Origin: Cryptomeria japonica
Lineage: Eukaryota; Streptophyta; Pinopsida; Cupressales; Cupressaceae
NCBI RefSeq assembly: GCF_030272615.1
Contig: NC_081411.1
Location: forward strand, 835,934,136-835,998,135
Length of the DNA stretch: 64,000 nucleotides
Direction: 5' to 3'
Shown: piece by piece, positions 22,641 to 32,746 of the stretch
Numbering within the stretch: the stretch's first letter is position 1
How the letters are laid out: the number at the start of each line of letters is the position of its first letter
Made by a program: the position numbers and the translations under genes
The notes under the pieces: generated by a model
The model's input: the letters and a program-made list of their open reading frames with translations, nothing else
Told to the model about the DNA's origin: nothing
Database searches by the model: none

Positions 22641-24706
22641 GTCACTTATGCAAATGCAATATTTTTGGAAATTTTCAAGGACAATATATGATATGCAAGT
22701 AAATGCAAACTAAATAAATGAGAATGCAATCTATGGCAAGAATGCAACCTATGTTTTTGGTTGTTTTTCAAGATTTTGACAAACTTTTTGGAATGCAAAT
22801 CTAAAAGAGACCCTTAGGAAATTGAAATGATGTCTAGACCTCAAAGGACAAAATGACAATGTCTCCCCTATATGCTTGGATACTAAGCTAGGTTTGACCA
22901 AATGACAATAATGACAAAAAGAGAAAAGGTTTGATAAGGTCTAGACTTCCTAACAATGACATAGGGTTTATCAAAGATTTGGATTACTCAAGTATGACAA
23001 AACCTAGTTTTGACACTATATGCAAAGGGACAATTACTATGCAGATGACCCTAATATGATATGATAATGACCTAGACTTAATGAAGAGATCTAGGGTATG
23101 CAAATGTGACCTAATGTTATGAGGACAAAGATGCAAATGCCAATGTATGACAATGTTATTACTCTAATGCAAGAGGACACATGCAAATGGATGACCCTTA
23201 TTGATATGCAAAAGAGTATGACCTAGGTGAAACTTAACCTTGGTAATTGACAATGAAACGTTGGTAATTGACAATGAATTTGGAAAATACAAACCTAGGA
23301 TGAACCTAAATCTAAGTGACATGAATGTTGAGACAAGATTTTGAAAAATGTTTGACAACCATGTTTGAAGTTGTTTTGAACTTTGTTGGATGAAATGTTC
23401 TTGTGTTTAACCTTGTTTTGAATCAATTTGTCTTGTTTTTGAAATGAGATGCAATTCAACTTTTGACAAGCAAAGAAGACAAGATATTTCAACTTAGACT
23501 CAAGACAATCATGCTCATTCACACATTTCTTATGGTAGGCAAGGACATTAGGTACTTGAGAGGTAGACTCGTTATGGGATTCAAGGAGAATACACAGATT
23601 CTTGACCCCACGGGCTCCCCTCCATGGCACTCACTTCTCAGGGCAGCCAAGCATCAGCCCCGATGGAAATCTCCCCATGGCGAACTTAGTATCTCTTCCA
23701 AGTATCTGAACTTGTCCTTGTCAAGGAACTAGAAGGATTTTTGGCCTCTAAATACAAGGTGTTTAGTAAGGATTTCTGTTAAGTGTTACTCCTTGGTGTC
23801 ATACAAGTGTGATTGAGACATTAAGCCCACCATGATACCAAACAAATGTAGTCGCACAAGCACAATTTAGACCATGAGGCCCTACTTAGATGCTGATATG
23901 AGAAAGAGTTCAAGGGTCATCACTTCCCAAGTAACTAAAATTCCCATGTAACCCTTCCTTCAAAGCTTTCGCCCATAGGTATTTATTTATAGTGAGTTAG
24001 AATGCCAAGGTATTCTAGCTGTACTCACTTTGGGTCACTCCCTTCTCACGATTGTCACTTGCTTGCAAAAGCAAATGGTCGGGAAGGCAGGACCTCTAAA
24101 GGTGACACACAATCAAAAACATGAGCATGGTATCGAAGATCTGGATTTCTGATCACCCTAAGAAGGATGAGAGCATACTCTTCTACTCCAATGCCAAACT
24201 CAATAATCAAAGCAAACATACATTCATTCCATCCTATTTAGAAATCATACTAGGTGCCTAAATATTAATTACAAACACAAAGTTTAGTTGTAGTCCAAGG
24301 CAACCTGCAAAACCCAAGTTAGAAGTTTGATATGTTTAGTCTTTGACTATCGAACCTACATAAAACATGTTAGTAGTTTCATTTGTTGTCTTTTCCATGC
24401 GTAATTCCAAGGTGCTGCACAAAGAATCAGTACCAAAAACCAAAAAGCAGAAACAAAATGCAAAACAAAACAATTTGCAAGTAAAAACACTGCTTTTTTT
24501 TTACCTCAGTTTCTTGACTTACACAGGTGCAGATTGTCTCACATAGGTGTAGATTGTCCTTGACACAGGCACAGAATACTTGACATAGGTGCAGATTGTC
24601 TCACACAGGCACAGAAGTTCCCAGAAAACCCTGCATTACCCTGTTTCTTGGGTTTTTAACCTACAAATCAACTCAAAAGCACTCAAAAGCATGATTAGGG
24701 GGTTAG
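22641..24706 (-). other. G2 5' leader
   Basis: About 2.1 kb between PBS and gag start. Mostly unique sequence with no recognised frame on either strand. It contains the short-motif array at 24520-24620. The frames at 23164-23732 are short and lack family motifs. Confidence 0.7.
24520..24622 (-). repeat. Short-motif array in the G2 5' leader
   Basis: Five alternating copies on the + strand: cacaggtgcagattgtct, cataggtgtagattgtcc, cacaggcacagaatact, cataggtgcagattgtct, cacaggcacagaagt. In element sense each reads (T)GYRCCTRTGT. It lies about 100-200 bp from the PBS and is the partner of the array at 10610-10757. Confidence 0.8.
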
Positions 24707-24725
24707 TTCACGTCGGGTTCACCAA
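24707..24725 (-). other. G2 primer-binding site (candidate)
   Basis: Four bases after the LTR end the minus strand reads TTGGTGAACCCGACGTGAA. G4 (55237-55255) and G3 (30253-30270) have variants of the same TTGGYGAAYYCGAC. The donor tRNA is not assigned. Confidence 0.7.
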
Positions 24726-24729
24726 TTAA

Positions 24730-26304
24730 TGTAGCTAGGAAATGTGGAAATCATCAAAGCAAGTAGTATTAATAATCTAGCTCAATCACAAAAGCTCAAA
24801 TGCAATGATCAATCCTAAACACACTCAATAAAGACATGAAAACAAGACATTCAAGATTGAAAACTAAGCAAACCAAATGCAGAATTGAATGTCTTCTTCA
24901 TGTGGCTCCATTGTCCTTCTTTCTTCTTCAAATATATTTGTTTGTGGATATCACCTACTAGTGCATAAGAATGATATGAAAGCAAGTAGACAAGATTGTA
25001 GCGCCAGAATACTCGAAGCGTGATTGATTCGACCAGGTAGTAGGGATTCAAAAAAGTGATTAGTTGGGATTGAAGAAATTCATCCAATTTATAGACAAAT
25101 TGGAGAGAAGATCAAATTAGCATGAAGAGATTCAAATGGAAATTGCAAATCAAGAATGACAAATGTGACAAATTATGACAAATTTGCACTTTCTATGCAA
25201 GATTAATTGATTGATAATTATGACAAAATTATGACAAATTTCTATGTCAAAATTGATTGATTGTCAATTATGACAAATTATGACAAATTGAAATGTCATT
25301 GCCATGAAATTCGGAGGAAAATAGGAGAGAATTGAAAAATAGATGAAATAGAAATTAGGAAATTAGGAATTAGAAATTGATGAAAATTAGGAAATTAGGA
25401 ATTAGGAGAAATTAGGTAAATCAATTAATAATTTGTCATTTATTAATTAATTCAGAAAAAGAGGAATAATTAGTTAGCCAATTAAATAAACATTTAATTG
25501 TGACATGAAGACTTAGGATAAATAAATAATTTATTAATCCTAGAGGGGGAAATGACAAACAGGGTTAAATGAATAAAACATGAAACCCTAAAAGATGAAT
25601 TAGAAATGCAAGGATGGCAATTAGGTCCTGACAAAAGATAATTGATGTCGATTCGATTTGATCATGATTCTGACTTGATAAATGACCATTGCTGATAAGT
25701 GATTTGATTGATAAATGCGCCAATTGACGAGGAACAATGACTAATTGATCCAAATTGACATGATTGAGAAAGACGACGATCGATGACAAATCGATTGCAA
25801 AATGACAAAATTGACAAGAGGACAAGGATCGATGACCAAATAGATTGCAAAATGACAAGATTGAAAATGTCAATGATCAATGACAAATCAATCACAAGAT
25901 GACAAGATTGATGACAAATTGATCAAAGGACAAGGATCGATGACAAATCGATCGCAAGATAATAAGATTGAAAATGACAACGATCGATGACAAATCGATC
26001 GCATGATGACAAGATTGATAAGAGGACAAAACCCTAATTAGGATTGATGATGTCCAAAATGATGACAAATGAGCATGCACATTGATGTGACAGGATAAGA
26101 TCGACCAAAATCATGACTGAAGATTATTGTCGACAAGACCAAATTTGAGAGTGAGAAAAATGAGGAATGCAGAAGGACTCGATGCTCACAAATGATAAAG
26201 ACCAAGTGCGAATCATAGGAGAAATATTAATGCAACGCAAAAACCCTAAAATAAGGCAATGCACAAATGTTAAAGTATGATTTGACCATTTTTAGGTGTC
26301 TACA
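24730..26304 (-). repeat. G2 5' LTR
   Basis: Matches 8511-10060 over its whole length, including the TATA-like site at 25087 and the U3 repeats at 25760-26030. It carries about 30 bp at 26010-26042 missing from the 3' LTR. Substitutions are sparse, so G2 is younger than G1. Confidence 0.93.
25087..25093 (-). promoter_or_regulatory. Candidate TATA box in G2 5' LTR
   Basis: Minus-strand TATAAAT, same context as at 8868-8874. As part of the 5' LTR this copy would drive the genomic transcript of G2. Confidence 0.35.
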
Positions 26305-27510
26305 CCTGGTCTCTCTCAAATGAAAACCTACTATACATTTCTGGCTTTGCTTGACAATCTCCAAAGATCTTGTGGAGTTTCAAGTCAGAGCCATTTTATT
26401 ATTGCAAACACAGAACAAAAACTGAAAAGGAAAGCTTTTTTTACAGATCTCGAATTTATTCACGGGTTCAAACCAACAATTCACAAACCAGAGAAATGAA
26501 ATAATTACATTAACATCATACGTGAAATGAACATAAATGAAAGTCTAATTGAAAAATAGAAAATGAACTTCTCTATTGCATTTCAGAAAAACAAAATGTG
26601 TTCTCTGAGGTAATCGGCAAATAATGATCAATGATCCATGATTAACAATTAGCCTCTTACAGATGCCCATTGGGTCTTTTTATACATACATCCTCTATTT
26701 TTAACTCTTCCTATTGGATGAGATAAATCTCGTTACCAATGGTTTCCATTTGCAACTCCACCAATGATTTGAAATTTAACTGTCTGATCTTCCTTGATCT
26801 CTTTCTGTGCTTCGACACATGGATCCCCCTGATTGGATCTAGGGTCCCTACCCTACTACCTTAACATGACCTCACTAACTACCTAGAATGAAGCTCTTCT
26901 TCATCGGGCCCCACCTTGGTCACCAAGTCATGGAGGATAAAATTCATGCATCTTGCCATAGAGGTATAGCGACAATCATCCGATCAACCCGGACTTGCTC
27001 ACCCATTAACCCATCTGAGTTACTCTTTTCCCAGGACCCACCACTTGTTCACCAAGCCTCGATGGATAATGTTCATGCATCTCCATCATGTAGTATAGCA
27101 GTAGTCATTGATTCACCTTTGGCCTACATGATCGTTAATTCGCCTCTTTTTGCACGTGCTTTGTCGCCAAGTCTTGAGTATTATTTGGCGATCATCTTCC
27201 CATTACGGTATAGAGACAACCATAGGATCATCCATGATCACCATCCGAATATAGGTCAAGTTAATCATCAGGGTAACTTGAAACTGCTCCTTCTGATACC
27301 TGATACAACCACTCCAAACTCTGGTGAACTCATCGAGGTAAGACTTGCCGATCGGGGTAGGTCTTGTCGATAAGAGACATTTTAAAAACTACAACTAAAC
27401 AACCATACAAATGGACTAGAGCCAGTCCTTATGTATTTACATGACCACTGGAAGGTATCACAAGCCAAATTTGGTTAAGGGCATTTCAATCCTAAGGTGC
27501 TCCTACACTA
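26305..27510 (-). repeat. G1 5' LTR, outer part
   Basis: Continues the G1 LTR from CCTGGTCTCTCTC (compare 2199 onward) to TCCTACACTA. The first five bases are the right copy of the G2 target duplication. A 161-codon frame at 26888-27373 is not open in the other LTR and is discounted. Confidence 0.92.
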
Positions 27511-27515
27511 GTTTA
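27511..27515. repeat. Target-site duplication of G1, right copy (GTTTA)
   Basis: Perfect match to 1778-1782, directly after TCCTACACTA of G1. Confidence 0.9.
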
Positions 27516-29040
27516 AGGCATAATCTTTTAAGTGTAGGAAATTTGGTGGATAAGGTATTTCAATTACAGCTCAAGGATGGAAAATGCAAAATCATTAACA
27601 TATTTGGTTTGGAGATTGCAACCAGTACTCAGATTGAAGGTAATAGCTTTCATTTGAACTCCGATGAGAAAATGTGTTTGACTACACAAATTGATGAGAG
27701 TTGGCTATGAAATAAGAGGTTGTGTCATGTGAATTTTGATTGCATTTTAAAGATAAGTTCAACTAAGGTTTTTAGAGATATACCTAAGATTGTGAAGCCC
27801 TATAATCTAGTATGTAAGGATTGTCAAATGGGAATGAAAGTCAGAACTTATTTTAAAAGTATACAAGACAAATCTAATGATGTTCTTGATCTTATTTGTA
27901 CTGATTTGTGTGGTCCTGCTAGAATAAAGAGTTTTTGGGGTGATAGATATTTCATGCTAATCATTGATGACTATTCTAGAATGATGTGGGTTACTTTTCT
28001 AAGGGTTAAATCTGAAGCTTTTGAAAATTTTAAGATCTTTAAAGATAAAATTGAGACAAAGACATAGTTGAAGATTAAATTCTTAAGGTCAGATTGGGGT
28101 GGTGAATTCACATCTGATGAATTTAACAATTATTGTGAGAAGCATGGGATAAGGAGACAATTGTCTACACCCCAAACACCTCAGTAGAATGGTGTTGTGA
28201 AAGAAAGAACAAAACTATCATGGATGCGGCTAGACCTATGATGATGGAAAGATAATTTGCCTCATATATATTGGATAGAAGCTGTGAGAATGACAATATA
28301 CACATTTAACAGAGTTCATATCAAAGGAGACACTGATAAGACACCTTATGAGTTACGATTTGGTCATACACCTATAGTTAAGTATTTCAAAATCTTTGGT
28401 AGTAAATGCTATATCAAAAGAGATGATTCCATTAGAAATTTTGATCCTAGATGTGATGAAGGGAGGTTATTCTAATGAAAGCAAACCATATAGATATTAT
28501 AACAAAAGACTGCAGAGAATTGTGGAGAGTGCTAATGTCAAGGTGGATGAGCTTTACAATGGTCAAATAAGATACTATGAGAGAGAACCGAAAGTGGAGA
28601 TGATCATAACTAAACCAGTAGAACCTATACCAGAACAAAATGTTGAACTAGTTACCTTGACAGTATCATAAAATTCAATAGTAACTGAAGATTAGAGTAG
28701 AGAAATAGAAAGTTAGAAGACTCCTAGGTATATAAGGTTAAATCATTCAAAAGATCAAATCATTGGAGACAAGAACAAAGGAGTAATGACAAGAAGAAGG
28801 TTGGCAACTGATGAGGTATGTTTAATTTCTCAAGTTGAACTGGCATCAATTATTGAAGCTTGTAAAGATGAATGTTGGATGAAAGTTATGGAAGAGGAAT
28901 TAGATCAGATTGAAAAGATCAACACATGGACTTCAGTTCCCCAGCCTAAAAGTAAGAATGTTATTGGAACTAAGTGGGTTTTTTAGGAATAAATTGAATG
29001 AGGATGGACAAGTTGTGAGGAATAAGGCTCTTTTGGTATG
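27516..29040 (+). pseudogene. C1 protease end, GAG-pre-integrase, integrase and RT start
   Basis: Resumes in frame after G1 with RHNLLSVGNLVDKVFQLQL. The pre-integrase finger reads NKRLCHVNFDCI and CKDCQMG. Integrase core motifs: LICTDLCGPARI (first Asp), LRSDWGGEF (second Asp), then a stop in PQTPQ-stop-NGVV, with VVKERTK where relatives have the catalytic Glu (VVERRNR). The tail is at 28257-28475. After a variable acidic stretch, RT starts at about 28860 (CWMKVMEEELDQIEKINTW, VIGTKWVF) and is cut inside RNKALLV at 29040 by the LTR of G3. Several stops and shifts. Confidence 0.88.
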
Positions 29041-30251
29041 TGTAGTGTCATGTATCATGAAATTGTGACCCTTGCAATTTGCAACCATATTAGGGTCTTC
29101 ATGTTGGTGATTCAAATCCCTAAACCTGATCGAAGACCCGAGACTTGCTCAACCCTTGAAAACTGCCCTTTTCTGCCCTCTGCACTGCCTGAACCTGCCT
29201 CCTATCCTAAAAAAAGGGCAGGAAAAGGGTAGGAAAAGGGCATGGAGGCTCTATATTCCCTAGGATAGAGGCATGGCGCCCTTTTCCTTACCCTATTTTG
29301 GGGCCCCCTCTATCCTATCTCTGCATTAGACTTTGTATAAAGTGGAAAAACCTTCCCTATGTTGGCGTGTGATGAAAAATCAGTCAATTAACCCTAATTG
29401 ACAAGTATATAAGTCACATTTTCCCTCTCATTTAAAAAAAGGAAAAAAGTTCAACAAGTGAAAAAGTTGGATAAGAGATAAGGCGGACATAAGTTCAAGC
29501 AATCAATCATTCCTTTCTATCATTGAGCATTCTCAAGTCTCCCTTCAAGGTTAAGTGTTGCATTCAAGTCAATGGTTCAACCATTGAAGAGGAGATCCCT
29601 TTCAACATTCAATTCAATACAAGAAAATCTATCTACATTCTATCTACAACCTCCCTTGAGGTGACTTACATTTTAGTCTTTTATTTACATTTACTTGAAA
29701 GTACTTTCTTTCATCATTTGGTTAATTCCAAAAATAGGGTTTGACCTAAAGGCAAACCCCCAATCCCAACCCCTTTTCCTCTCTTTTATGTGTGTAGGTT
29801 ACAGGTGTGCAATTGTGTTTGTAGATTCAAACTCCATTTGCAGAGACGAAAAAACCCTTTTTGTTTCATAGATTTTTCGGAGGACCGTGGACACTTTTAG
29901 CACGGTCTTGACAACTTTTCCTCAAATTCACAGGGCAGCTTCGTCTCAACATATTATAAACAGATCTAGGTGCATAACTTCATCTCACACTTCTGTCTCA
30001 AATATAATTAGTTCTTTGCTACTTTTACACTTAATATAATTCAATAATTTTCCATTCTAAAAGAGAGGTTAGCTTATCATTTCTATCCCATTATCAATTC
30101 ATTTAGTATTCAATCTCTTCCCTAAGAGATTGGATCTAGTGAATTCCCCCTCTTTTAAATGTAATGTGAATAAGGTGTTTGAAGGCCTCCTCGAAGGGAA
30201 GAAAAGATTTCCTCTTTATCTCTCCATTATTCACCCTTTTTCACCATTGCA
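29041..30251 (+). repeat. G3 5' LTR
   Basis: Starts TGTAGTGTCATG at the break in C1 RT and ends ...CCATTGCA before a PBS-like sequence. The partner LTR is outside the window, so the ends rest on TG/CA, the disrupted host and the PBS. Confidence 0.7.
29406..29413 (+). promoter_or_regulatory. Candidate TATA box in G3 LTR
   Basis: TATATAAG within caagtatataagtcac, followed by a pyrimidine-rich stretch, about 370 bp into the LTR. A plausible U3 promoter position. Confidence 0.45.
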
Positions 30252-30252
30252 T

Positions 30253-30270
30253 TTTGGCGAACTCGACATC
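30253..30270 (+). other. G3 primer-binding site (candidate)
   Basis: TTTGGCGAACTCGACATC directly follows the LTR and resembles the PBS of G2 and G4 (TTGGTGAACCCGAC, TTTGGTGAATCCGAC). Confidence 0.6.
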
Positions 30271-30423
30271 TTACATGCTTTATTCTGAAATTCATTGCAT
30301 ATTTTTCATTTATGAGTTTAATTTTTTTGCAAACTTAGTGGTTAATTCATTCAAAAGCCTAGTTTTTAAAATTGAAATTGAACTCGTGTTTTGTAAAAAA
30401 TTACTTGCTATTGTCTTAGATCT

Positions 30424-30438
30424 GAAAATTGCTTTGTT
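30424..30438. repeat. LINE target-site duplication, left copy
   Basis: GAAAATTGCTTTGTT, an exact 15-base match to 36574-36588. The two copies bracket the LINE; the leader of G3 continues on both sides. Confidence 0.75.
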
Positions 30439-30666
30439 CTGATTAATAGGAAAAGCAGGTTTTAAGGACCCGAAACCTTTAACAAAGGAGGTTAAACATG
30501 ATCATCAAAGAGACTCCAGACCAAGAAAGAACAACTAAAACAAAGACTGGCAATAAATCCAATAAATAGAAAGGACAACAAAGAGCAGAAACAACAAAAT
30601 GAAGAAACCAGAGATAACATTGCACAATTATAAGGCCTTCAGGAGGTCCTCCACCTTAATCATCAG
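30439..30666 (-). other. LINE 3' UTR
   Basis: Non-coding 228 bp after the last LINE frame, ending at the target duplication with CCTATTAATCAG (minus strand) and no A-tail. Confidence 0.55.
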
Positions 30667-31632
30667 CTAGTTGTAATTGGCCAAAGTAGCTTTAAGTTCA
30701 TCCAAGTCCTTATTTTGCTTCTTCTCCTTCTTTTTACCACTAGTTCTTATTCTGGGTCCTTGAAAATCTCCTATTCCTTCAGTGTCAGGGTCACTTTCCA
30801 GGGTATCCTTCTCCTCCAAATTGCTGATGAGGGTTTTGGTTTTGCCAACAAAGGCCTTCAGAATGTTTAAACTTTGCTCGGCGATAATTTTAAGCCATTC
30901 CTCAATTTTGCTAACTTTATTGACAGTTTCTACCATTGTTTGATCCATAGCATTGGCATTAGCTTTCCTCTCAATCAGGTCTTTTTCAATTTTCTCAAAT
31001 CTGGGGTTGGAGTCTCTCATATTTTTAGCTCTAGCAACAGTTTTGGTCAAATCCTCCACATAATCTGCTATAGACTTCCCTTCACCAATGCTGATAGTTT
31101 CCAGAATCTAAATTCTGTTGATAGTTTCCAGAATCTGGATTTTGCTGATAGCTTCTAGAATCTGAGTTCTGTTGATAATTTCCAAAAACTAGGTTCTACT
31201 GATAGTTTTTCTGCTGATAGTTTCCAAAATCTGGATTCTGCTGATAATTTCCAGAAACTAGGTTCTACTGATAGTTTTGATCAAATCCTCCACATAATCT
31301 GCTGTAGACTTCCCTTCTCCAATGCTGATAGTTTCCAGAATCTGAATTCTATTGATAGTTTCTAGAATCTAGATTCTGCTGATAGTTTCCAGAATCTGAG
31401 TTCTGCTGATAATTTCTAGAAACTGGGTTCTGCTGATAGTTTCCAGAATCTGGATTCTGCTAATAATTTCTAGAAACTGGGTTCTGTTGATGGTTTCCAG
31501 AATCTGGAAGCTGGTACTGACAATATTAGAATAGCTCGAAACACTCCTTTTAATCTGTTTCATTATTATTTTGACCATTAATGATCTTTGGGGTGCTATT
31601 GTATTGATCTTTAAAAATGAATAATCTGACAT
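30667..31632 (-). pseudogene. Extra 3' LINE frame: 9-residue repeats plus charged helical tail, unknown function
   Basis: Two open pieces (31369-31632 and 30667-31059) lie in the same minus-strand frame with a few TAG stops between them. The first half is built of alternating 9-residue units, ILETISRTQ and FLEIISRIQ (27-bp DNA unit). The unit SIGEGKSTADYVEDLIKT interrupts the repeats and recurs as SIGEGKSIADYVEDLTKT at the start of the second piece. The tail is charged and helix-prone (FEKIEKDLIERKANANAM) and ends with a Lys-rich stretch (GKKKEKKQNKDLDELK). The frame overlaps the RNase H frame by 83 bp in another phase. I do not recognise the family; it could be an acquired frame or a variable LINE C-terminal region. 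Confidence 0.55.
31080..31515 (-). repeat. 27-bp tandem repeats with a 234-bp higher-order copy
   Basis: Unit ctgatagtttccagaatctg plus gattctg, about 13-15 imperfect copies. A unique block (tcaaatcctccacataatct) occurs at 31047 and again at 31281, 234 bp apart (78 codons), so the array also contains a longer duplication that keeps the frame. Confidence 0.85.
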
Positions 31633-32746
31633 CCTCTTGGAGACCCTGTTCTCCCTTCCAAGTTATCAATTCATCTTGATTGACCGCCACATTGGCTGCC
31701 CAGTCAGCTGAACCATTAGCTTCATGGTAAATATGAGATATGAAACTTTTCTCAAAAGTGTTAATGAGGTCTCTAGCAGCCTTTATAATGTTATTAATAG
31801 ACCATGAGGGCTTAGAGGTCCCCCTGAGGCATTTAATGATGTTGTTAGAGTCCCCTTCAATCCATAGGTAGGGGCAATTCCATCTTTTTGCGAGGAGAAT
31901 GCCTTGGAGAGTTGCCATTGCTTCTGCCTTGTGGTTTGTTTGGTTTCTTATTGGAACAACAATCATTTCCTTACATATACCTTTATCATCTCTACGAATA
32001 GCTCCACATCTCGCAGGGCTTGGATTACCTTTTGCAGCATCATCAAAATTAACTTTGAACCAACCATGAGGGGGAGTTTTCCATCTTGCTTCTAATCTTT
32101 TGTTTTGCTTGGGATCAAAACTATCAGCATTCTTCAAACTCCAGGAACTTAAAATATGAGAATCTAAAAGGTTGGCTGAAAAACAGGGGGCCCCAATGAT
32201 CCTAATGTTCTCCACTATAGCCCATTTTATTTTCTGGAAAACAATATCCTGAGTAAGAGAACTGTCCCTGAAAATACGATTGTTTCTTTCTTTCCATAAC
32301 CCCCACAAAATGTGAGGGAGAGATAGCTTCCATAGAGTTCTCAAAAAGGAGTTAGGCCAATGATAATTCCAGGAGTAGAACAAATCACTGATAGTGTTAG
32401 GAAACACCCAATCAATGCAAAAACTCTTAAGAAATCTTTCCCAAATAGAGGCAGAATAGGAACAGTGGATGGCCAGATGGTCCACAGAATATTCCTCCTC
32501 AAGACACAAAGCACATCTATTAGGGAAAGCAAAACCTCTGCCCTTTAGGTTATCTAAGGTCAAGATTTTATTTTGAAGAATAGTCCAATAGAAAAAATTG
32601 ATTTTAGGGATTAGACCCTTTATCCAAGCTTTAGACCAGAAAGGATTTTTAGAAGGGGCAGGGGAGAGAACACCATACATAGAAGAGACAGTAATATTAC
32701 CTTTAGGTTCATATTTCCAAATGAGGGAGTCTTCCTCTTTATTCAA
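31550..32746 (-). CDS. LINE ORF2 C-terminal part: zf-RVT and RNase H, open over 398 codons
   Basis: Longest open piece of the LINE. Residues about 36-110 are the zinc-binding region after plant LINE RTs: KAWIKGLIPKINFFYWTI, CALCLEEE with C78, C81, H90, H94 and C95. Residues about 229-355 form an RNase H1-like domain with all four acidic positions kept: D235 (VNFDDAAKG), E275 (HKAEAMA), D299 (IEGDSN), D348 (GSADWAAN). It would degrade the RNA strand after target-primed reverse transcription. The frame starts within ORF2 and is not a natural start. Confidence 0.88.
   Translation of the reverse strand: MNKEEDSLIWKYEPKGNITVSSMYGVLSPAPSKNPFWSKAWIKGLIPKINFFYWTILQNKILTLDNLKGRGFAFPNRCALCLEEEYSVDHLAIHCSYSASIWERFLKSFCIDWVFPNTISDLFYSWNYHWPNSFLRTLWKLSLPHILWGLWKERNNRIFRDSSLTQDIVFQKIKWAIVENIRIIGAPCFSANLLDSHILSSWSLKNADSFDPKQNKRLEARWKTPPHGWFKVNFDDAAKGNPSPARCGAIRRDDKGICKEMIVVPIRNQTNHKAEAMATLQGILLAKRWNCPYLWIEGDSNNIIKCLRGTSKPSWSINNIIKAARDLINTFEKSFISHIYHEANGSADWAANVAVNQDELITWKGEQGLQEDVRLFIFKDQYNSTPKIINGQNNNETD

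Larger units (their letters stand above)
8511..26304 (-). mobile_element. G2: Tat-like Ty3/Gypsy element with antisense PMD frame, nested in the G1 LTR
   Basis: A 17.8-kb minus-strand element with LTRs 8511-10060 and 24730-26304 (TG...CA ends), PBS, polypurine tract and a 5-bp duplication. Order in element sense: gag with Gln-rich region, retropepsin, G-patch, RT, RNase H, a second RNase H-like domain, integrase, a long 3' region with tandem repeats, and an antisense plant mobile domain frame. The double RNase H and the long 3' region with an antisense frame are known features of the Tat group (Grande, Ogre relatives). Assignment to that group is by these features, not by a tree. Confidence 0.88.
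1783..27510 (-). mobile_element. G1: chromovirus (Ty3/Gypsy with chromodomain) inserted in C1
   Basis: Minus-strand Ty3/Gypsy element with 3' LTR 1783-3393, internal region 3394-8091 and a 5' LTR in two parts (8092-8510 and 26305-27510) split by G2. The gag, PR, RT, RNase H, INT order and a chromodomain after integrase place it among plant chromoviruses. Primer site, polypurine tract and a perfect 5-bp duplication are visible. The LTR ends read TA...CA in element orientation in both LTRs rather than TG...CA. Frames are interrupted throughout and integrase has lost catalytic residues. Confidence 0.9.
1..29040 (+). mobile_element. Copia element C1, outermost element of the left nest, interrupted
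   Basis: Ty1/Copia LTR retrotransposon read on the + strand. The order LTR end, initiator-Met-type primer site, gag with CCHC knuckle, protease, integrase, RT start is the Copia order. It is split at 1782/27511 by Gypsy element G1, and its RT is cut at 29040 by the LTR of G3. The 5' end lies before the window, and the rest of RT, RNase H and the 3' LTR are not seen by base 64000. Frames carry several stops, so it is a dead copy. Joining the two sides of G1 restores a continuous Copia reading through the end of protease, which is what identifies the host of the insertion. Confidence 0.85.

Noticed and set aside
26888-27373. 161-codon frame inside the G1 5' LTR
   Set aside because: The equivalent stretch of the 3' LTR (about 2780-3260) has stops and indels, and LTR sequence is not expected to code.
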